From: Streptomyces pyxinicus
Lineage (GTDB): Bacteria; Actinomycetota; Actinomycetes; Streptomycetales; Streptomycetaceae
Reading direction: 5' to 3'
Length of the DNA stretch: 64,000 nucleotides
Assembly: GCF_024753135.1 (NCBI RefSeq)
Contig: NZ_JANUGP010000026.1
Location: 1 to 64,000 of the forward strand
Of this stretch, positions 15,847-24,075 are shown piece after piece. Within the stretch, counting starts at the first letter, position 1. Every line of letters begins with the position of its first letter. The notes beneath the pieces were generated by a model that was not told where the DNA came from, ran no database searches, and worked only from the letters and a program-made list of their open reading frames with translations. Made by a program: the position numbers and the translations under genes.

Positions 15847-16802
15847 AGCGGCTGGATGACCGTGCCGGGGGCGATCCGGCGCGCCGTCGTCGTGCGGGGG
15901 CCCATCGCATCTCCCCGACCGGTCCGTTCAGGGAAACTGGCGGAACGGCTGCCCAGTTGGCCGACGACCGTCGCGCCGAACGCCACCGCCAGGCCCGCGA
16001 GTTGCACGGGAGTCAGGGTCTGGTCGAGGGCCGCCCAGCCGACCACGGCCGCGGTCAGTGGGGAGAGCGGGCCCAGGAAGCCGACCTGGACGGCGGTGAG
16101 GTGGGCGATGCCGCGGAACCAGAGCCAGTAGCCGACGGCGGTGTTGGCCAGGGCGAGGTAGAGGTAGCCGCCGACGGCGCGGGCGTCCAGCGCGGGCGGG
16201 GCACCCTCGACGAGGAGGGCGAGCGGTGCGATGAGCAGGCCGCCTGCGGTGAGCTGCCAGCCGGTGAGGGCGAGTGGTCCGACGCCGGCGGGGCGTCCCC
16301 AGCGTTTGGTCAGCACCGTTCCGGCCGCCATGCAGGCGGTGGAGGCGAGGGCGGCGAGGACTCCGGTCACGTCCAGCGCGCCGGTGCCCTTGAGCACGAC
16401 CAGGCTGACGCCGAGTGCGGCGGTGATGCCGGTGAGCAGGGTGCGCGCGGCCGGCCGCTGCCCGAGCAGCAGCGCCGAGAGCGCGACGACGAGCAGCGGC
16501 TGCACGGAGCCGACGACCGCGGCCATCCCGCCGGGCAGGCGGTACGCGGCCAGGAAGAGGAGCGGGAAGAAGGCGCCGATGTTCAGCGCGCCCAGCACGG
16601 CCGCCTTGGCCCACCAGGCGCCGCGCGGCAGCACCCGGGTCGCGGCGAGCAGCAGCAGTCCGGCGGGCAGCGCGCGCACCAGAGCCGTGAACAGGGGGCG
16701 GTCCGGCGGCAGGAACTCGGTGGTGACGGCGTAGGTGGTGCCCCAGGAGACGGGGGCGAGGGCGGTGAGGGCTATCAGGGCGGCGCGGGAGCGGGTGGCC
16801 AT
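15678..16802 (-). CDS. EamA/DMT-family efflux transporter
   Basis: 374 residues from ATG 16802. Ten hydrophobic segments form the two EamA repeats: the first begins ALIALTALAPVSWGTTYAVTTEFL and the second begins GVLAALASTACMAAGTVLTKRWG. These inner-membrane carriers export small metabolites. The last 80 residues after LGSRSASFPERTGRG are polar, unlike the family, and their coding sequence overlaps the converging hypothetical gene by 169 bp, so the tail may be read-through into non-homologous DNA. It is divergent from a MarR regulator with a shared operator, which suggests MarR represses it until a substrate is bound. Confidence 0.88.
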   Translation of the reverse strand: MATRSRAALIALTALAPVSWGTTYAVTTEFLPPDRPLFTALVRALPAGLLLLAATRVLPRGAWWAKAAVLGALNIGAFFPLLFLAAYRLPGGMAAVVGSVQPLLVVALSALLLGQRPAARTLLTGITAALGVSLVVLKGTGALDVTGVLAALASTACMAAGTVLTKRWGRPAGVGPLALTGWQLTAGGLLIAPLALLVEGAPPALDARAVGGYLYLALANTAVGYWLWFRGIAHLTAVQVGFLGPLSPLTAAVVGWAALDQTLTPVQLAGLAVAFGATVVGQLGSRSASFPERTGRGDAMGPRTTTARRIAPGTVIQPLYEEEDASEAVTTTCSAHPAARNASPVTSTSHTAASTDHSGTRHTNRSTPRSRPLL

Positions 16803-16841
16803 GGAGCACCCTTCAAGGGTCGGTCGATGCAGGTCGCTTGC

Positions 16842-16865
16842 AAGTAGCTTAGCTCTAAGCGACTT
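16842..16865. promoter_or_regulatory. Probable MarR operator between EamA and MarR genes
   Basis: A 24-bp inverted repeat has arms AAGTAGCTTAG (16842-16852) and CTAAGCGACTT (16855-16865) around CT, with one mismatch in 11 pairs. An overlapping CTTGCAAG palindrome (16837-16844) and a partial half-site (CTTAGCGTCAAGTGACTT region) flank it. The placement in the divergent promoter is typical of autoregulating MarR proteins. Confidence 0.75.
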
Positions 16866-16917
16866 AGCGTCAAGTGACTTTCTTGCGGGTGAGCGGAAGC
16901 GGGCGGATACTCGCCGC

Positions 16918-17415
16918 ATGCAGCAGCACCAGGACCCCGTCGACGCGATCATCGGCCAGTGGGCACGGGTACGGCCCGACCTCGACACCCGGGCGATGGA
17001 GGTCTTCGGCCGCGTCTTCCGGCTCGCGCGGGCCATGGGCGACCGGATGGAGAAGGCGTACGAGCCCTACGGCATCTCGCGCGGCGAGTTCGACGTGCTG
17101 GCCGCCCTGCGCCGGGCCGGCGAGCCGCACACCCTCTCGCCCCGGCAGCTGTCGGCCACCCTGATGCTCACCACCGGCGGGATGACCGGGCGGCTGGACA
17201 AGCTGGAGCGGGCCGGGCTGCTGCGCCGCTCCCCCGACCCGCACGACCGGCGCGGGCTCCAGGTCACCCTCACCGAGGAGGGGCTGCGGGTGCTGGACGA
17301 GGCGGTCGGGGCGGGCCTCGCCGAGCAGAGCGACGCCCTCGCCGCCCTCGCCCCGGAGCAGGCGGAGCACCTGGCCGGCCTGCTGCGGGACCTGCTGGAC
17401 GGGACCGTGAAGTAA
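16918..17415 (+). CDS. MarR-family transcriptional regulator
   Basis: 165 residues from ATG 16918. The MarR winged helix is seen in RMEKAYEPYGISRGEFDVLAALRRAG, LSPRQLSATLMLTTGGMTGRLDKLERAGLLRR and the wing SPDPHDRRGLQVTLTEEGLRVLDEAV. Dimer helices lie at both ends. It is divergent from the EamA exporter with a clear inverted-repeat operator in the 115-bp gap, so it most likely represses both genes until an exported compound binds. Confidence 0.92.
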   Translation: MQQHQDPVDAIIGQWARVRPDLDTRAMEVFGRVFRLARAMGDRMEKAYEPYGISRGEFDVLAALRRAGEPHTLSPRQLSATLMLTTGGMTGRLDKLERAGLLRRSPDPHDRRGLQVTLTEEGLRVLDEAVGAGLAEQSDALAALAPEQAEHLAGLLRDLLDGTVK

Positions 17416-17437
17416 CCGCCCGCACAGACACGAGAAA

Positions 17438-17492
17438 CACCGGAGGCGCCGGTCCCGCCCGCATACGCGGCGGGAAGGCGGCGCCCCCGGTG
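17438..17492. terminator. Bidirectional terminator, marR/small membrane gene
   Basis: A long 14-bp stem (17438-17451 with 17479-17492, one mismatch) encloses further pairing. It lies between two convergent genes. Confidence 0.7.
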
Positions 17493-17506
17493 ACGGAGTC
17501 GAGCGG

Positions 17507-17782
17507 TCAGGCCTTGGTGCCCGGCCTGACGGAGATGTTGGACGTGGTGGCGTCCTTCTTGTTGTGGGACTTGTCCAGCGCCATCACCAGGCCGGCGATG
17601 ACCGCGAACAGCGCCACCGGGAGCAGCACGTAGAGGCCCAGCGTCTGGATGACGCTCAGGCCCGGGCCGGGGTCGTCGCCGTCGTCGCGGGTCAGCGCGA
17701 GCGCGGGGGACGACATGAGCAGCATCATCAGCGTCGTACCGGCGGCCAGGGCGCCGGCGCGCAGGGCGTTCTTCTTGTCCAC
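17507..17782 (-). CDS. Small exported membrane protein, 91 aa
   Basis: GTG 17782 gives a signal peptide (KKNALRAGALAAGTTLMMLLMSSPALALT), a short acidic linker (DDGDDPGPG), one membrane helix (TLGLYVLLPVALFAVIAGLVMAL) and a basic cytosolic tail (DKSHNKKDATTSNISVRPGTKA). This signal-plus-anchor layout recurs in small conserved actinobacterial membrane proteins of unknown function. It stands alone between marR and malQ. The ribosome site is weak, which leaves the start uncertain. Confidence 0.75.
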   Translation of the reverse strand: MDKKNALRAGALAAGTTLMMLLMSSPALALTRDDGDDPGPGLSVIQTLGLYVLLPVALFAVIAGLVMALDKSHNKKDATTSNISVRPGTKA

Positions 17783-17839
17783 GATCTCAAGTTAGCGAAT
17801 CACCCGGACGGCCGCGCGCCCGGGGTCCCGTACGCGGGC

Positions 17840-20008
17840 TCACGCGCCCTCCGCCGGCGCGAACGCTTCGCCCTCCGCCGGCGCGAACGCTTCGCCCTCC
17901 GCCGGCGCGAACACGTCGCTCTCCGCCCGCGCGAACACGTCGAGCAGCGCCCGCAGCCGGGGCGAGGCCGTCAGCTCCTCCAGCGGCACCGGGCGGCCGT
18001 CGTGGTCGGCGACGGGCAGCCGCCAGTTCGGGTACTGGTCCCAGGTGCCCGGCAGGTTCTGCGGGCGCCGGTCGCCCACCCCGTCGGGCAGCCAGACGCC
18101 GATCAGCCGGGCCGGGGTGCGCAGCAGGAAGCGGTGGACGGCGCGGATCTCCTCCTCCTCGTCGGTGCCGGGCGGCCCGGCGGCCGTCAGGTGCAGCAGG
18201 CCGAGGCTGCCCAGCAGGGCGAGCCACTCGGCGATGTCGGCGGTGGCCTCGGCGCGCTCCTCGCTGACCGGGCGGGTGAGCAGGCCGAGCCGGTCGCGCA
18301 GCTCGACGTGGTCGCCGGTGAGCCGGGCCGCGGTGGGCGGCAGGTCGTGGGTGGTCGCGGTGGCCAGGCAGTCGGCGCGCCAGTGCTCGGGCGGCAGCGG
18401 GCGGCCGTCGCCCGCCCAGTCCCGCTCGAAACACAGCACGGAGGTGCCGAGCACCCCGCGCCGCTGGAGCCGCTCACGCACCCCCGGCTCGACGGTGCCG
18501 AGATCCTCGCCGATCACCAGGGCCCCGGCCCGGCCGGCCTCCAGGGCGAGGATCGCGAGCATGGCGTCGGCGTCGTAGCGGACGTAGGTGCCCTCGGTGG
18601 GCGGGCTGCCCTGCGGCACCCACCAGAGCCGGAACAGGCCCATGACGTGGTCGATGCGCAGCGCGCCCGCGTACCGGAACAGGGCGCGCAGCAGGTCGCG
18701 GTAGGGGGCGTACCCCGTGGCGGCGAGCCGGTCGGGGCGCCAGGGCGGCAGGCCCCAGTCCTGGCCGCGGGCGTTGAAGGCGTCCGGGGGCGCACCGACG
18801 GAGGTGCCGGCGGCGAACACGTCCTGCTGCGCCCAGGCGTCGGCGCCCTCGGGATGCACACCGACGGCGAGGTCGTGCACGATCCCGACGGCCATCCCGG
18901 CCTCCCGGGCGGCCCGCTGGGCGGCGCGCAACTGGCCGTCGGCGAGCCAGGCCAGGCGGGCGTGGAACTCGACCCGGCCGGCCAGTTCGGCACGGGCACG
19001 GGCGGTGCCGGGCGAGCGGGGGTCGCGCAGCTCGGCGGGCCAGCCGCGCCAGTCGGAGCCGTGCGTCTCGGCGAGGGCGTACCAGGTGGCGTGGTCGTCG
19101 AGGGCCTGGCCGTGCGCGGCGCGGAAGTCGTCGTAGGCGGCCTGGCGGCCGGGGCCGAGCGGGACGCGCAGGACGATCTCCAGCGCCGCGCGCTTGACGT
19201 CCCACACGGCGTCCCGGTCGATGAGGGCGCCCTGGTCGAGGACGGCGGTGCGCAGCCGTTCGGCGCGCTCCAGGAGGGGGTCGAGGCGGGCGCGGTCGGT
19301 GACGTACCCGTACTCGGGGATCTCCTCGATCCGCAGGTGCACCGGGTCGGGGAAGCGCCGGGAGGACGGCCGGTACGGCGACGGGTCGGTGGGCGCCCCG
19401 GGCACGGCCGCGTGCAACGGGTTGACCTGCACGAACCCGGCGCCCGCGGTGCGTCCGGCCCAGCCGGCCAGCTCGGCCAGGTCACCGAGGTCGCCCATGC
19501 CCCAGGAGCGGCGGGAGAGGAGTGAGTAGAGCTGGACGAGCAGCCCGTGGGAGCGGCCGGGCGGGGCGGGCAGCCGGTCGGGGGCGACGACGAGGTGGGC
19601 CGTGCCGGTGCGGCCGTCGGGGGCGGTGGCGGTCAGGCGGTGGACGCCGAGCGGCAGTTCGACGACTCCGTCCCAGCCGTCCCGGTGCCGCCCGTCCTCG
19701 GTGGCGACGCTCAGCAGAGTGCCGGCGGGCAGCGCGGCGAGGGCGGCGGGGGGTTCGGCGCCGGCCCAGTGGACCACCGTCGGCGGCAGCAGGCGCTCGC
19801 GCAGCTCGTGTTCCCGTACGGCGAGCGCGGCGCGTACGGCGTCCGGGGTGCCCGCGTCGACGCCGAGGGCGGCCAGCGCGGCGACCACGGCGGAGGCGGG
19901 GACCAGGACGGTCAGGTCGGGGGCGGGGCTGTAGGAGGTGGCGACGCCGTGCAGCTCGGCGAGCCGGGAGAGATCCAGCGCGGGATCCTCGTCGTGCGCC
20001 GCGGGCAT
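17840..20008 (-). CDS. malQ: 4-alpha-glucanotransferase (amylomaltase)
   Basis: GH77 disproportionating enzyme of 722 residues; it transfers maltosyl and longer alpha-1,4-glucan units in maltodextrin and glycogen metabolism, in the cytosol. GH77 landmarks are WGMGDLGDLAELAGWAGRTA, the nucleophile-region RIDHVMGLFRLWWVP, the acid/base-region VIGEDLGTVEPGVRERL and the TTHDLPPTAARLTGDH motif. Its ATG (20006-20008) abuts the stop of an upstream 81-codon gene with no gap, so the two are translationally coupled. The extreme C-terminus is four 8-residue repeats (DVFA/EAFA-PAEG) coded by a 24-bp tandem repeat, absent from ordinary amylomaltases. Confidence 0.95.
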   Translation of the reverse strand: MPAAHDEDPALDLSRLAELHGVATSYSPAPDLTVLVPASAVVAALAALGVDAGTPDAVRAALAVREHELRERLLPPTVVHWAGAEPPAALAALPAGTLLSVATEDGRHRDGWDGVVELPLGVHRLTATAPDGRTGTAHLVVAPDRLPAPPGRSHGLLVQLYSLLSRRSWGMGDLGDLAELAGWAGRTAGAGFVQVNPLHAAVPGAPTDPSPYRPSSRRFPDPVHLRIEEIPEYGYVTDRARLDPLLERAERLRTAVLDQGALIDRDAVWDVKRAALEIVLRVPLGPGRQAAYDDFRAAHGQALDDHATWYALAETHGSDWRGWPAELRDPRSPGTARARAELAGRVEFHARLAWLADGQLRAAQRAAREAGMAVGIVHDLAVGVHPEGADAWAQQDVFAAGTSVGAPPDAFNARGQDWGLPPWRPDRLAATGYAPYRDLLRALFRYAGALRIDHVMGLFRLWWVPQGSPPTEGTYVRYDADAMLAILALEAGRAGALVIGEDLGTVEPGVRERLQRRGVLGTSVLCFERDWAGDGRPLPPEHWRADCLATATTHDLPPTAARLTGDHVELRDRLGLLTRPVSEERAEATADIAEWLALLGSLGLLHLTAAGPPGTDEEEEIRAVHRFLLRTPARLIGVWLPDGVGDRRPQNLPGTWDQYPNWRLPVADHDGRPVPLEELTASPRLRALLDVFARAESDVFAPAEGEAFAPAEGEAFAPAEGA
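17847..17942. repeat. 24-bp tandem repeat at the 3' end of malQ
   Basis: Four units (17847-17870, 17871-17894, 17895-17918, 17919-17942). The first two are identical and the others carry few changes. Each encodes eight residues of an FAPAEGEA-type tail. Confidence 0.92.
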
Positions 20009-20254
20009 CTACACCCCCGGGGCGTAGCAGTCGGGAATCGGGTCGGCCTCGCTGGTCAGCGGGGTGGCCTCGGCGAGCGGCGGCTCACTGGTCAGGGGCT
20101 CGGCGTCGGGCAGCGGCGGCTCACTGGTCAGCGGCGCCTGCGTGCACGCGCCCTCCGCGCTGAAGACGTACGCCCGCCTCTCGTCGGTCTCGGCGGACTG
20201 CTCCGCCTCGGGTTTCCACTGGGCGGGGACGGTGAGGGCAGCGGGTGCGGGCAC
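20009..20254 (-). CDS. 81-aa repeat peptide of unknown function, coupled to malQ
   Basis: GTG 20254 with GAGGAG at good spacing upstream; the TAG stop is immediately followed by the malQ ATG. The N-terminal half is charged and soluble (PAQWKPEAEQSAETDERRAYVF), with no signal peptide. The C-terminal half is three tandem units beginning PLTSE (PLTSEPPLPDAE, PLTSEPPLAEAT, PLTSEADPIPDC), with cysteines at residues 37 and 76. A leader-like half followed by a Thr/Ser/Glu/Pro repeat resembles some ribosomal-peptide precursors, but no maturation enzyme is encoded nearby. Alternatives are a regulatory peptide or a MalQ partner. No family was recognised. Divergent from an ECF sigma gene. Confidence 0.65.
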   Translation of the reverse strand: MPAPAALTVPAQWKPEAEQSAETDERRAYVFSAEGACTQAPLTSEPPLPDAEPLTSEPPLAEATPLTSEADPIPDCYAPGV

Positions 20255-20437
20255 GAAGGTCTCCTCGGTCGTGGGCGGTCGCGTCCGGATCCTCGGGGGG
20301 ACCCCCAAGGGTGGGATCGGACGCGTGTCCGGCTCGGGGCCGGACTCAGGCAGGCCTACCCCGAACCGGCCGAGCCACTCGCGACCGCTGCCGGAGCACC
20401 GTGATCCGGCACCGCCCCGCCGGTCGATAGAGGGGGT

Positions 20438-21061
20438 GTGAGACTGTTCCGCCCCGTGGGGGGCCAGCGGGAGAAGGACGACGACGGGGACGCGGCGCTG
20501 CTGCGGGCCGTCGCCGCGGGGGACACGGCGGCGCTGGGCACGCTGTACGACCGGCACGCGGGCTGGCTGCACGCCCGGCTGACCCGGCGCTGCGCGGACC
20601 CGGAGGTGGTGCGCGAGGTGGTGCAGGACACGTTCGTCACGGTGTGGCGGTCGGCGTCCGGGCACCGCGGGGAGGCGGCCGGCGGCTGGCTGTGGACGAT
20701 CGCCGCCCGCCGCCTGGTCGACGCGCTGCGCGCCCAGGAGCGGGTCACGCGCCTCGCCGGGCCGCCGCTGGAGGCCGGGCTCCCGGGCGGCGGCGGGCAC
20801 GGGGTCACCGCGCCGTCCGCCGAGGAGCGGGTGCTGGCGGGGCTGGAGTACGGCGATGTCGGCGCCGCCCTGGACCGGATCTCCCCGGAGCTGCGCGAGG
20901 TGCTGCGCGCGACCGTCGTGGACGGGCTGAGCACCCGCGAGGCGGCCCGGCTGCTCGGCATCCCGGAGGGCACCGTCAAGTCCCGGGCCCGGCGCGCCCG
21001 CGCCGAACTGCGGGCCGCCCTCGACCTGCTGAACCCGTCCCCGCTGGGAGGCACGGCATGA
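20438..21061 (+). CDS. ECF-type RNA polymerase sigma factor
   Basis: 207 residues from GTG 20438 (AGGGGG just upstream). Region 2: ALLRAVAAGDTAALGTLYDRHAGWLHARL and VVREVVQDTFVTVWRS. Region 4: LDRISPELREVLRATVVDGLSTREAARLLGIPEGTVKSRARRARAELR. Its stop overlaps the ATG of the next gene (ATGA at 21058-21061), an anti-sigma-like zinc-finger membrane protein, and an ABC exporter follows in the same operon. The system probably senses an envelope signal and controls its own exporter. Confidence 0.92.
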   Translation: MRLFRPVGGQREKDDDGDAALLRAVAAGDTAALGTLYDRHAGWLHARLTRRCADPEVVREVVQDTFVTVWRSASGHRGEAAGGWLWTIAARRLVDALRAQERVTRLAGPPLEAGLPGGGGHGVTAPSAEERVLAGLEYGDVGAALDRISPELREVLRATVVDGLSTREAARLLGIPEGTVKSRARRARAELRAALDLLNPSPLGGTA

Positions 21062-21918
21062 GCGACGGCAACACCCACATCTGGCACGTGAGCGCCGGCC
21101 GCGCCGCCCGCTACGCCGACGGCACCCTGCCCGAGCCGGACACCTGGTCCGTGGAGAAGCACCTGGAGGGCTGCGCCGGCTGTGCCTCCCGGGTGTCGGC
21201 GGCGGTCCGCGGCACGGCGGCGGGTCCGGTGCTGGCGCAGGTGCGGGACGCGGTACTGGCACGGGCGACACCGGTACCCGTCCCCGCCGTCTCCCGCCTC
21301 GCCCGGCTCCTGTGGGCCGCCGGTCCCGCCGTACGCGGCGCCTGGCCGCCCGCCGTACTCGCGGTGGCCGTCGGCGCGCTGGCCCTCTCCCACGGCGCCG
21401 GGCTCCCCGGGGCGCGGGCGCTGCTGCTGGCCGTCGCGCCGGTACTGCCGGTGGCCGGGGTCGCGCTGTCCTACGGCCCGGCCGCCGACCCGCTGTACGA
21501 GGTCACCGCGGCCACCCCGGGCGGCGGGCTGCGGCTGGCGCTCGTCCGGACGGTCGCCGTACTCGCCGTGAGCCTGCCGCTGCTGACCCTCGCCGGCCTG
21601 CTGCTGCCCGCCTCCGGAGCCCCGGCCGCGGTGGCCTGGCTGCTGCCGGGGCTGGCGCTGACGCTGGGCACGCTGGCCCTGGCCTCCTTCACCGGCTGCC
21701 GCACGGCGGCCGGGCTGACCGGCGGCGGCTGGCTGTGCGCCGTCCTGGCGCCGGTGTCCGCCGCGCCCGGCGGGCCGCTCACGGCACGGCTGGCCGAGCA
21801 GCTCGGCCGCTGCCTCGACGGCACCGGGACGCAGGGCGCGTGGGCGGCGGCGGCCGTCCTGAGCGCGGCCCTGCTCGCGGCCCGCCGCCCGGCGTACGAC
21901 CGCCCGTTCGGCCGGTGA
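21058..21918 (+). CDS. Zinc-finger anti-sigma-like polytopic membrane protein
   Basis: 286 residues. The N-terminus has a ZAS-type zinc-binding motif: an upstream His and the HLEGCAGC (HxxxCxxC) core at about residues 37-44, which clamps ECF sigma factors. Unlike the usual single-pass anti-sigma, about six hydrophobic segments follow (AWPPAVLAVAVGALALSHGA, ARALLLAVAPVLPVAGVALSY, ALVRTVAVLAVSLPLLTLAGLLL, VAWLLPGLALTLGTLALASF and two more), so it may be a membrane sensor or part of the exporter. It overlaps the sigma gene by 4 nt and the ABC ATPase follows. Confidence 0.85.
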   Translation: MSDGNTHIWHVSAGRAARYADGTLPEPDTWSVEKHLEGCAGCASRVSAAVRGTAAGPVLAQVRDAVLARATPVPVPAVSRLARLLWAAGPAVRGAWPPAVLAVAVGALALSHGAGLPGARALLLAVAPVLPVAGVALSYGPAADPLYEVTAATPGGGLRLALVRTVAVLAVSLPLLTLAGLLLPASGAPAAVAWLLPGLALTLGTLALASFTGCRTAAGLTGGGWLCAVLAPVSAAPGGPLTARLAEQLGRCLDGTGTQGAWAAAAVLSAALLAARRPAYDRPFGR

Positions 21919-21958
21919 CGTGCCCTCCTCTCTCTTCCTCCTCTCTTCCGGAGACACC

Positions 21959-22732
21959 TTGACCTCGATCCACGTGACCGGACTGCGCGTCCGGCACCGC
22001 AGGAGGCTCGCGCTCGACTCCGTCGACCTGGACCTCGGCACCGGCGTGCACGGGCTGCTGGGGCCGAACGGCGCCGGGAAGACCTCCCTGATCCGGGTGC
22101 TGGCCACGGTGGCGCGGCCGGACGCCGGGCGGGTGGAACTGCTCGGCGCGGACGTCGCCGACCCGCGCGGCCGGGCCGGGGTACGGCGCCGGCTCGGCTA
22201 TCTGCCGCAGGAGTTCGGCTACTACCCGGGCTTCACCGTGCGCGAGTTCGTGGCGTACATGGCCTGGCTGAAGGAGATCCCGGCGGACCGGGTGCCGGCC
22301 GCCGTGGCGCGGGCCGTGGCCCGGGTGGGCCTCGCGGACCGGGCCGACGCCAAGGTCAGGACGCTGTCCGGCGGCATGGTGCGCCGGGTCGGCATCGCGC
22401 AGGCCGTCGTGAACGACCCGGAGGTGCTGCTGCTGGACGAGCCGACGGCCGGACTCGACCCGGAGCAGCGCGTGGAGTTCCGCGAGCTGCTGCGCGAACT
22501 GGGCGCCTCGGCGACCGTCGTGGTCTCCACGCACCTGGTGGAGGACGTGGCCGCCGCCTGTACGGAGGTCACGCTGCTGGAGGGGGGCCGGATCGCCTAC
22601 CGGGGCACCCCAAAGTCGCTGACCCGGCTCGGCGAGAGTTCCGGAGGCCCCGGCGACCACCCGATCGAGCGCGGCTACACGGCCGCCCTGCGCGCCCACC
22701 GCACCGCCGAGCGACGGGAGGCGCTGCGATGA
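21959..22732 (+). CDS. ABC transporter ATP-binding protein
   Basis: 257 residues from TTG 21959 (CCGGAGA upstream); GTG 21920, just after the previous stop, is an alternative. Walker A is GPNGAGKTS, the Q loop PQEFGYYPGF, the signature LSGGMVRR, Walker B VLLLDEPTAGLDP and the switch His in VVVSTHLVED. It powers export of an unknown substrate through the permease encoded next, whose ATG overlaps this stop (ATGA, 22729-22732). This is the drug- or peptide-exporter type with a separate permease, not an importer. Confidence 0.93.
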   Translation: MTSIHVTGLRVRHRRRLALDSVDLDLGTGVHGLLGPNGAGKTSLIRVLATVARPDAGRVELLGADVADPRGRAGVRRRLGYLPQEFGYYPGFTVREFVAYMAWLKEIPADRVPAAVARAVARVGLADRADAKVRTLSGGMVRRVGIAQAVVNDPEVLLLDEPTAGLDPEQRVEFRELLRELGASATVVVSTHLVEDVAAACTEVTLLEGGRIAYRGTPKSLTRLGESSGGPGDHPIERGYTAALRAHRTAERREALR

Positions 22733-24075
22733 ACGGCACGGCCACCGCGTACCGGACCCGGACCACCAGGCGTTCCGTCCGCCACCCTCTGCGTGCCGAG
22801 GCGCTGCGCGGTTTCGGCCCGCTCGCCGGGGCCGCCGTCGCGCTGAGCCTCGTCGTGGCGCTGGCCGGCAGGGCACGCACCTGGCAGGGCGGCTGGGCGG
22901 AGACCGCGGACACCCTGCACACCATCCTGTTGGTCGGGATCCCGCTGGCCGCCGCCGCGGGCTGCTGGCAGGGCGGCCGGGAGCGGCGGCGCGGGACGAC
23001 GGAGCTGTGGGAGACGGCCGCCCGGGGCCCCTTGTCCCGGCTGCTGGTCTCGGCGCTGCCGGTGGCGTTCTGGGTGGCCGCCGGCTACCTGCTCACCGTG
23101 GCCGGGGCCCTGCTCGCCACCTGGCCCTACGCCCGCGGCGACCACCCGCACCCGGCCCTGGTGCCGGGCAGCACCACGGCGATGGCGGCGGCCGCCCTGC
23201 TCGGGCACCTGGTCGGGCGGCTCGTGCCGACGCGGCTGGCCGCGCCGCTGCTGGCGATGGCCGGGTACGTCGGCCTCGGTGCCGCGACCGTCCGTTCAGG
23301 CTCCCTCAGCCCGCTGAACCCGGCCGCCACCCTGGCGGACGACGTGCTGCCGGTGTGGTGGCAGCCGCTCGCCATGACGGTGTGGACGGGCGGGCTCGCG
23401 CTGGCCGCCGCGCTGGCGTACGCGGCCCGGCGCCGGACGACGGCGGTGCTGCCGCTGGCGGCGGCCGTGGCCGCGGGGGCGCTGCTCGTGGGGACCGGTG
23501 ACGGCCTGTGGCACACCGACCCGCTCACCCGGCGCCAGGTGTGCGACACCACCACCACTCCCGCGGTCTGCGTCAACGCCCGGTACGCGCGCCTGCTCCC
23601 GCAGGTCAGGGACGCTCTGTCGGGTGTCACGGGGAAGCTGGCGGGCGTCCCGGGACTGCCGGCGCGCTGGGCGGACCGGCCCGGCGGACCGCACACGGAC
23701 GAGGCGCGGCTGCCGATGCTCACACCGCTCGGCTGGCACTTCGTACGCGGCCGGCTGATCGATCCCGAGCAGTTCGCGTGGGAGGCCGTGACGGAACTGA
23801 GCGGCCAGGGTGACTGCCCCTACGACGAGGAGCCGAGCGACCGCGCCCACCGGGCGGACGACGCGGTGGAGGCCTACCTCGCGCCGGGCAGGACGCGGAA
23901 GTATGTCGACGAGATCGACGCCCGCGGCGACCGGGCCCACCGTACCGACCTGCGCGCCCGGCTGGCGGCCCGCGCCCGGCTGGCCGGGATGGGCGAGCGG
24001 GAGCGCTGGGCGTGGCTGTCGGCGTACTTCGCGGCCCGGGGACGCTGCGACACGAAGGGGGTGCCGGCGCTGTGA
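22729..24075 (+). CDS. ABC transporter permease-like membrane protein with large soluble tail
   Basis: 448 residues. Six hydrophobic segments lie in the first 260 residues (for example LAGAAVALSLVVALAGRA, LLVGIPLAAAAGCWQGG, ALPVAFWVAAGYLLTVAGALLATW, PLLAMAGYVGLGAATV, ALAAALAYAARRRTTAVLPLAAAVAAGALL). A soluble region of about 190 residues with cysteines (RQVCDTTTTPAVCVNARYAR, GQGDCPYDEEP, GRCDTKG) follows, probably exported. It overlaps the ATPase gene and the next gene by 4 nt each, so it is part of one coupled operon. Role as the exporter channel is inferred from this position. Confidence 0.82.
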   Translation: MNGTATAYRTRTTRRSVRHPLRAEALRGFGPLAGAAVALSLVVALAGRARTWQGGWAETADTLHTILLVGIPLAAAAGCWQGGRERRRGTTELWETAARGPLSRLLVSALPVAFWVAAGYLLTVAGALLATWPYARGDHPHPALVPGSTTAMAAAALLGHLVGRLVPTRLAAPLLAMAGYVGLGAATVRSGSLSPLNPAATLADDVLPVWWQPLAMTVWTGGLALAAALAYAARRRTTAVLPLAAAVAAGALLVGTGDGLWHTDPLTRRQVCDTTTTPAVCVNARYARLLPQVRDALSGVTGKLAGVPGLPARWADRPGGPHTDEARLPMLTPLGWHFVRGRLIDPEQFAWEAVTELSGQGDCPYDEEPSDRAHRADDAVEAYLAPGRTRKYVDEIDARGDRAHRTDLRARLAARARLAGMGERERWAWLSAYFAARGRCDTKGVPAL

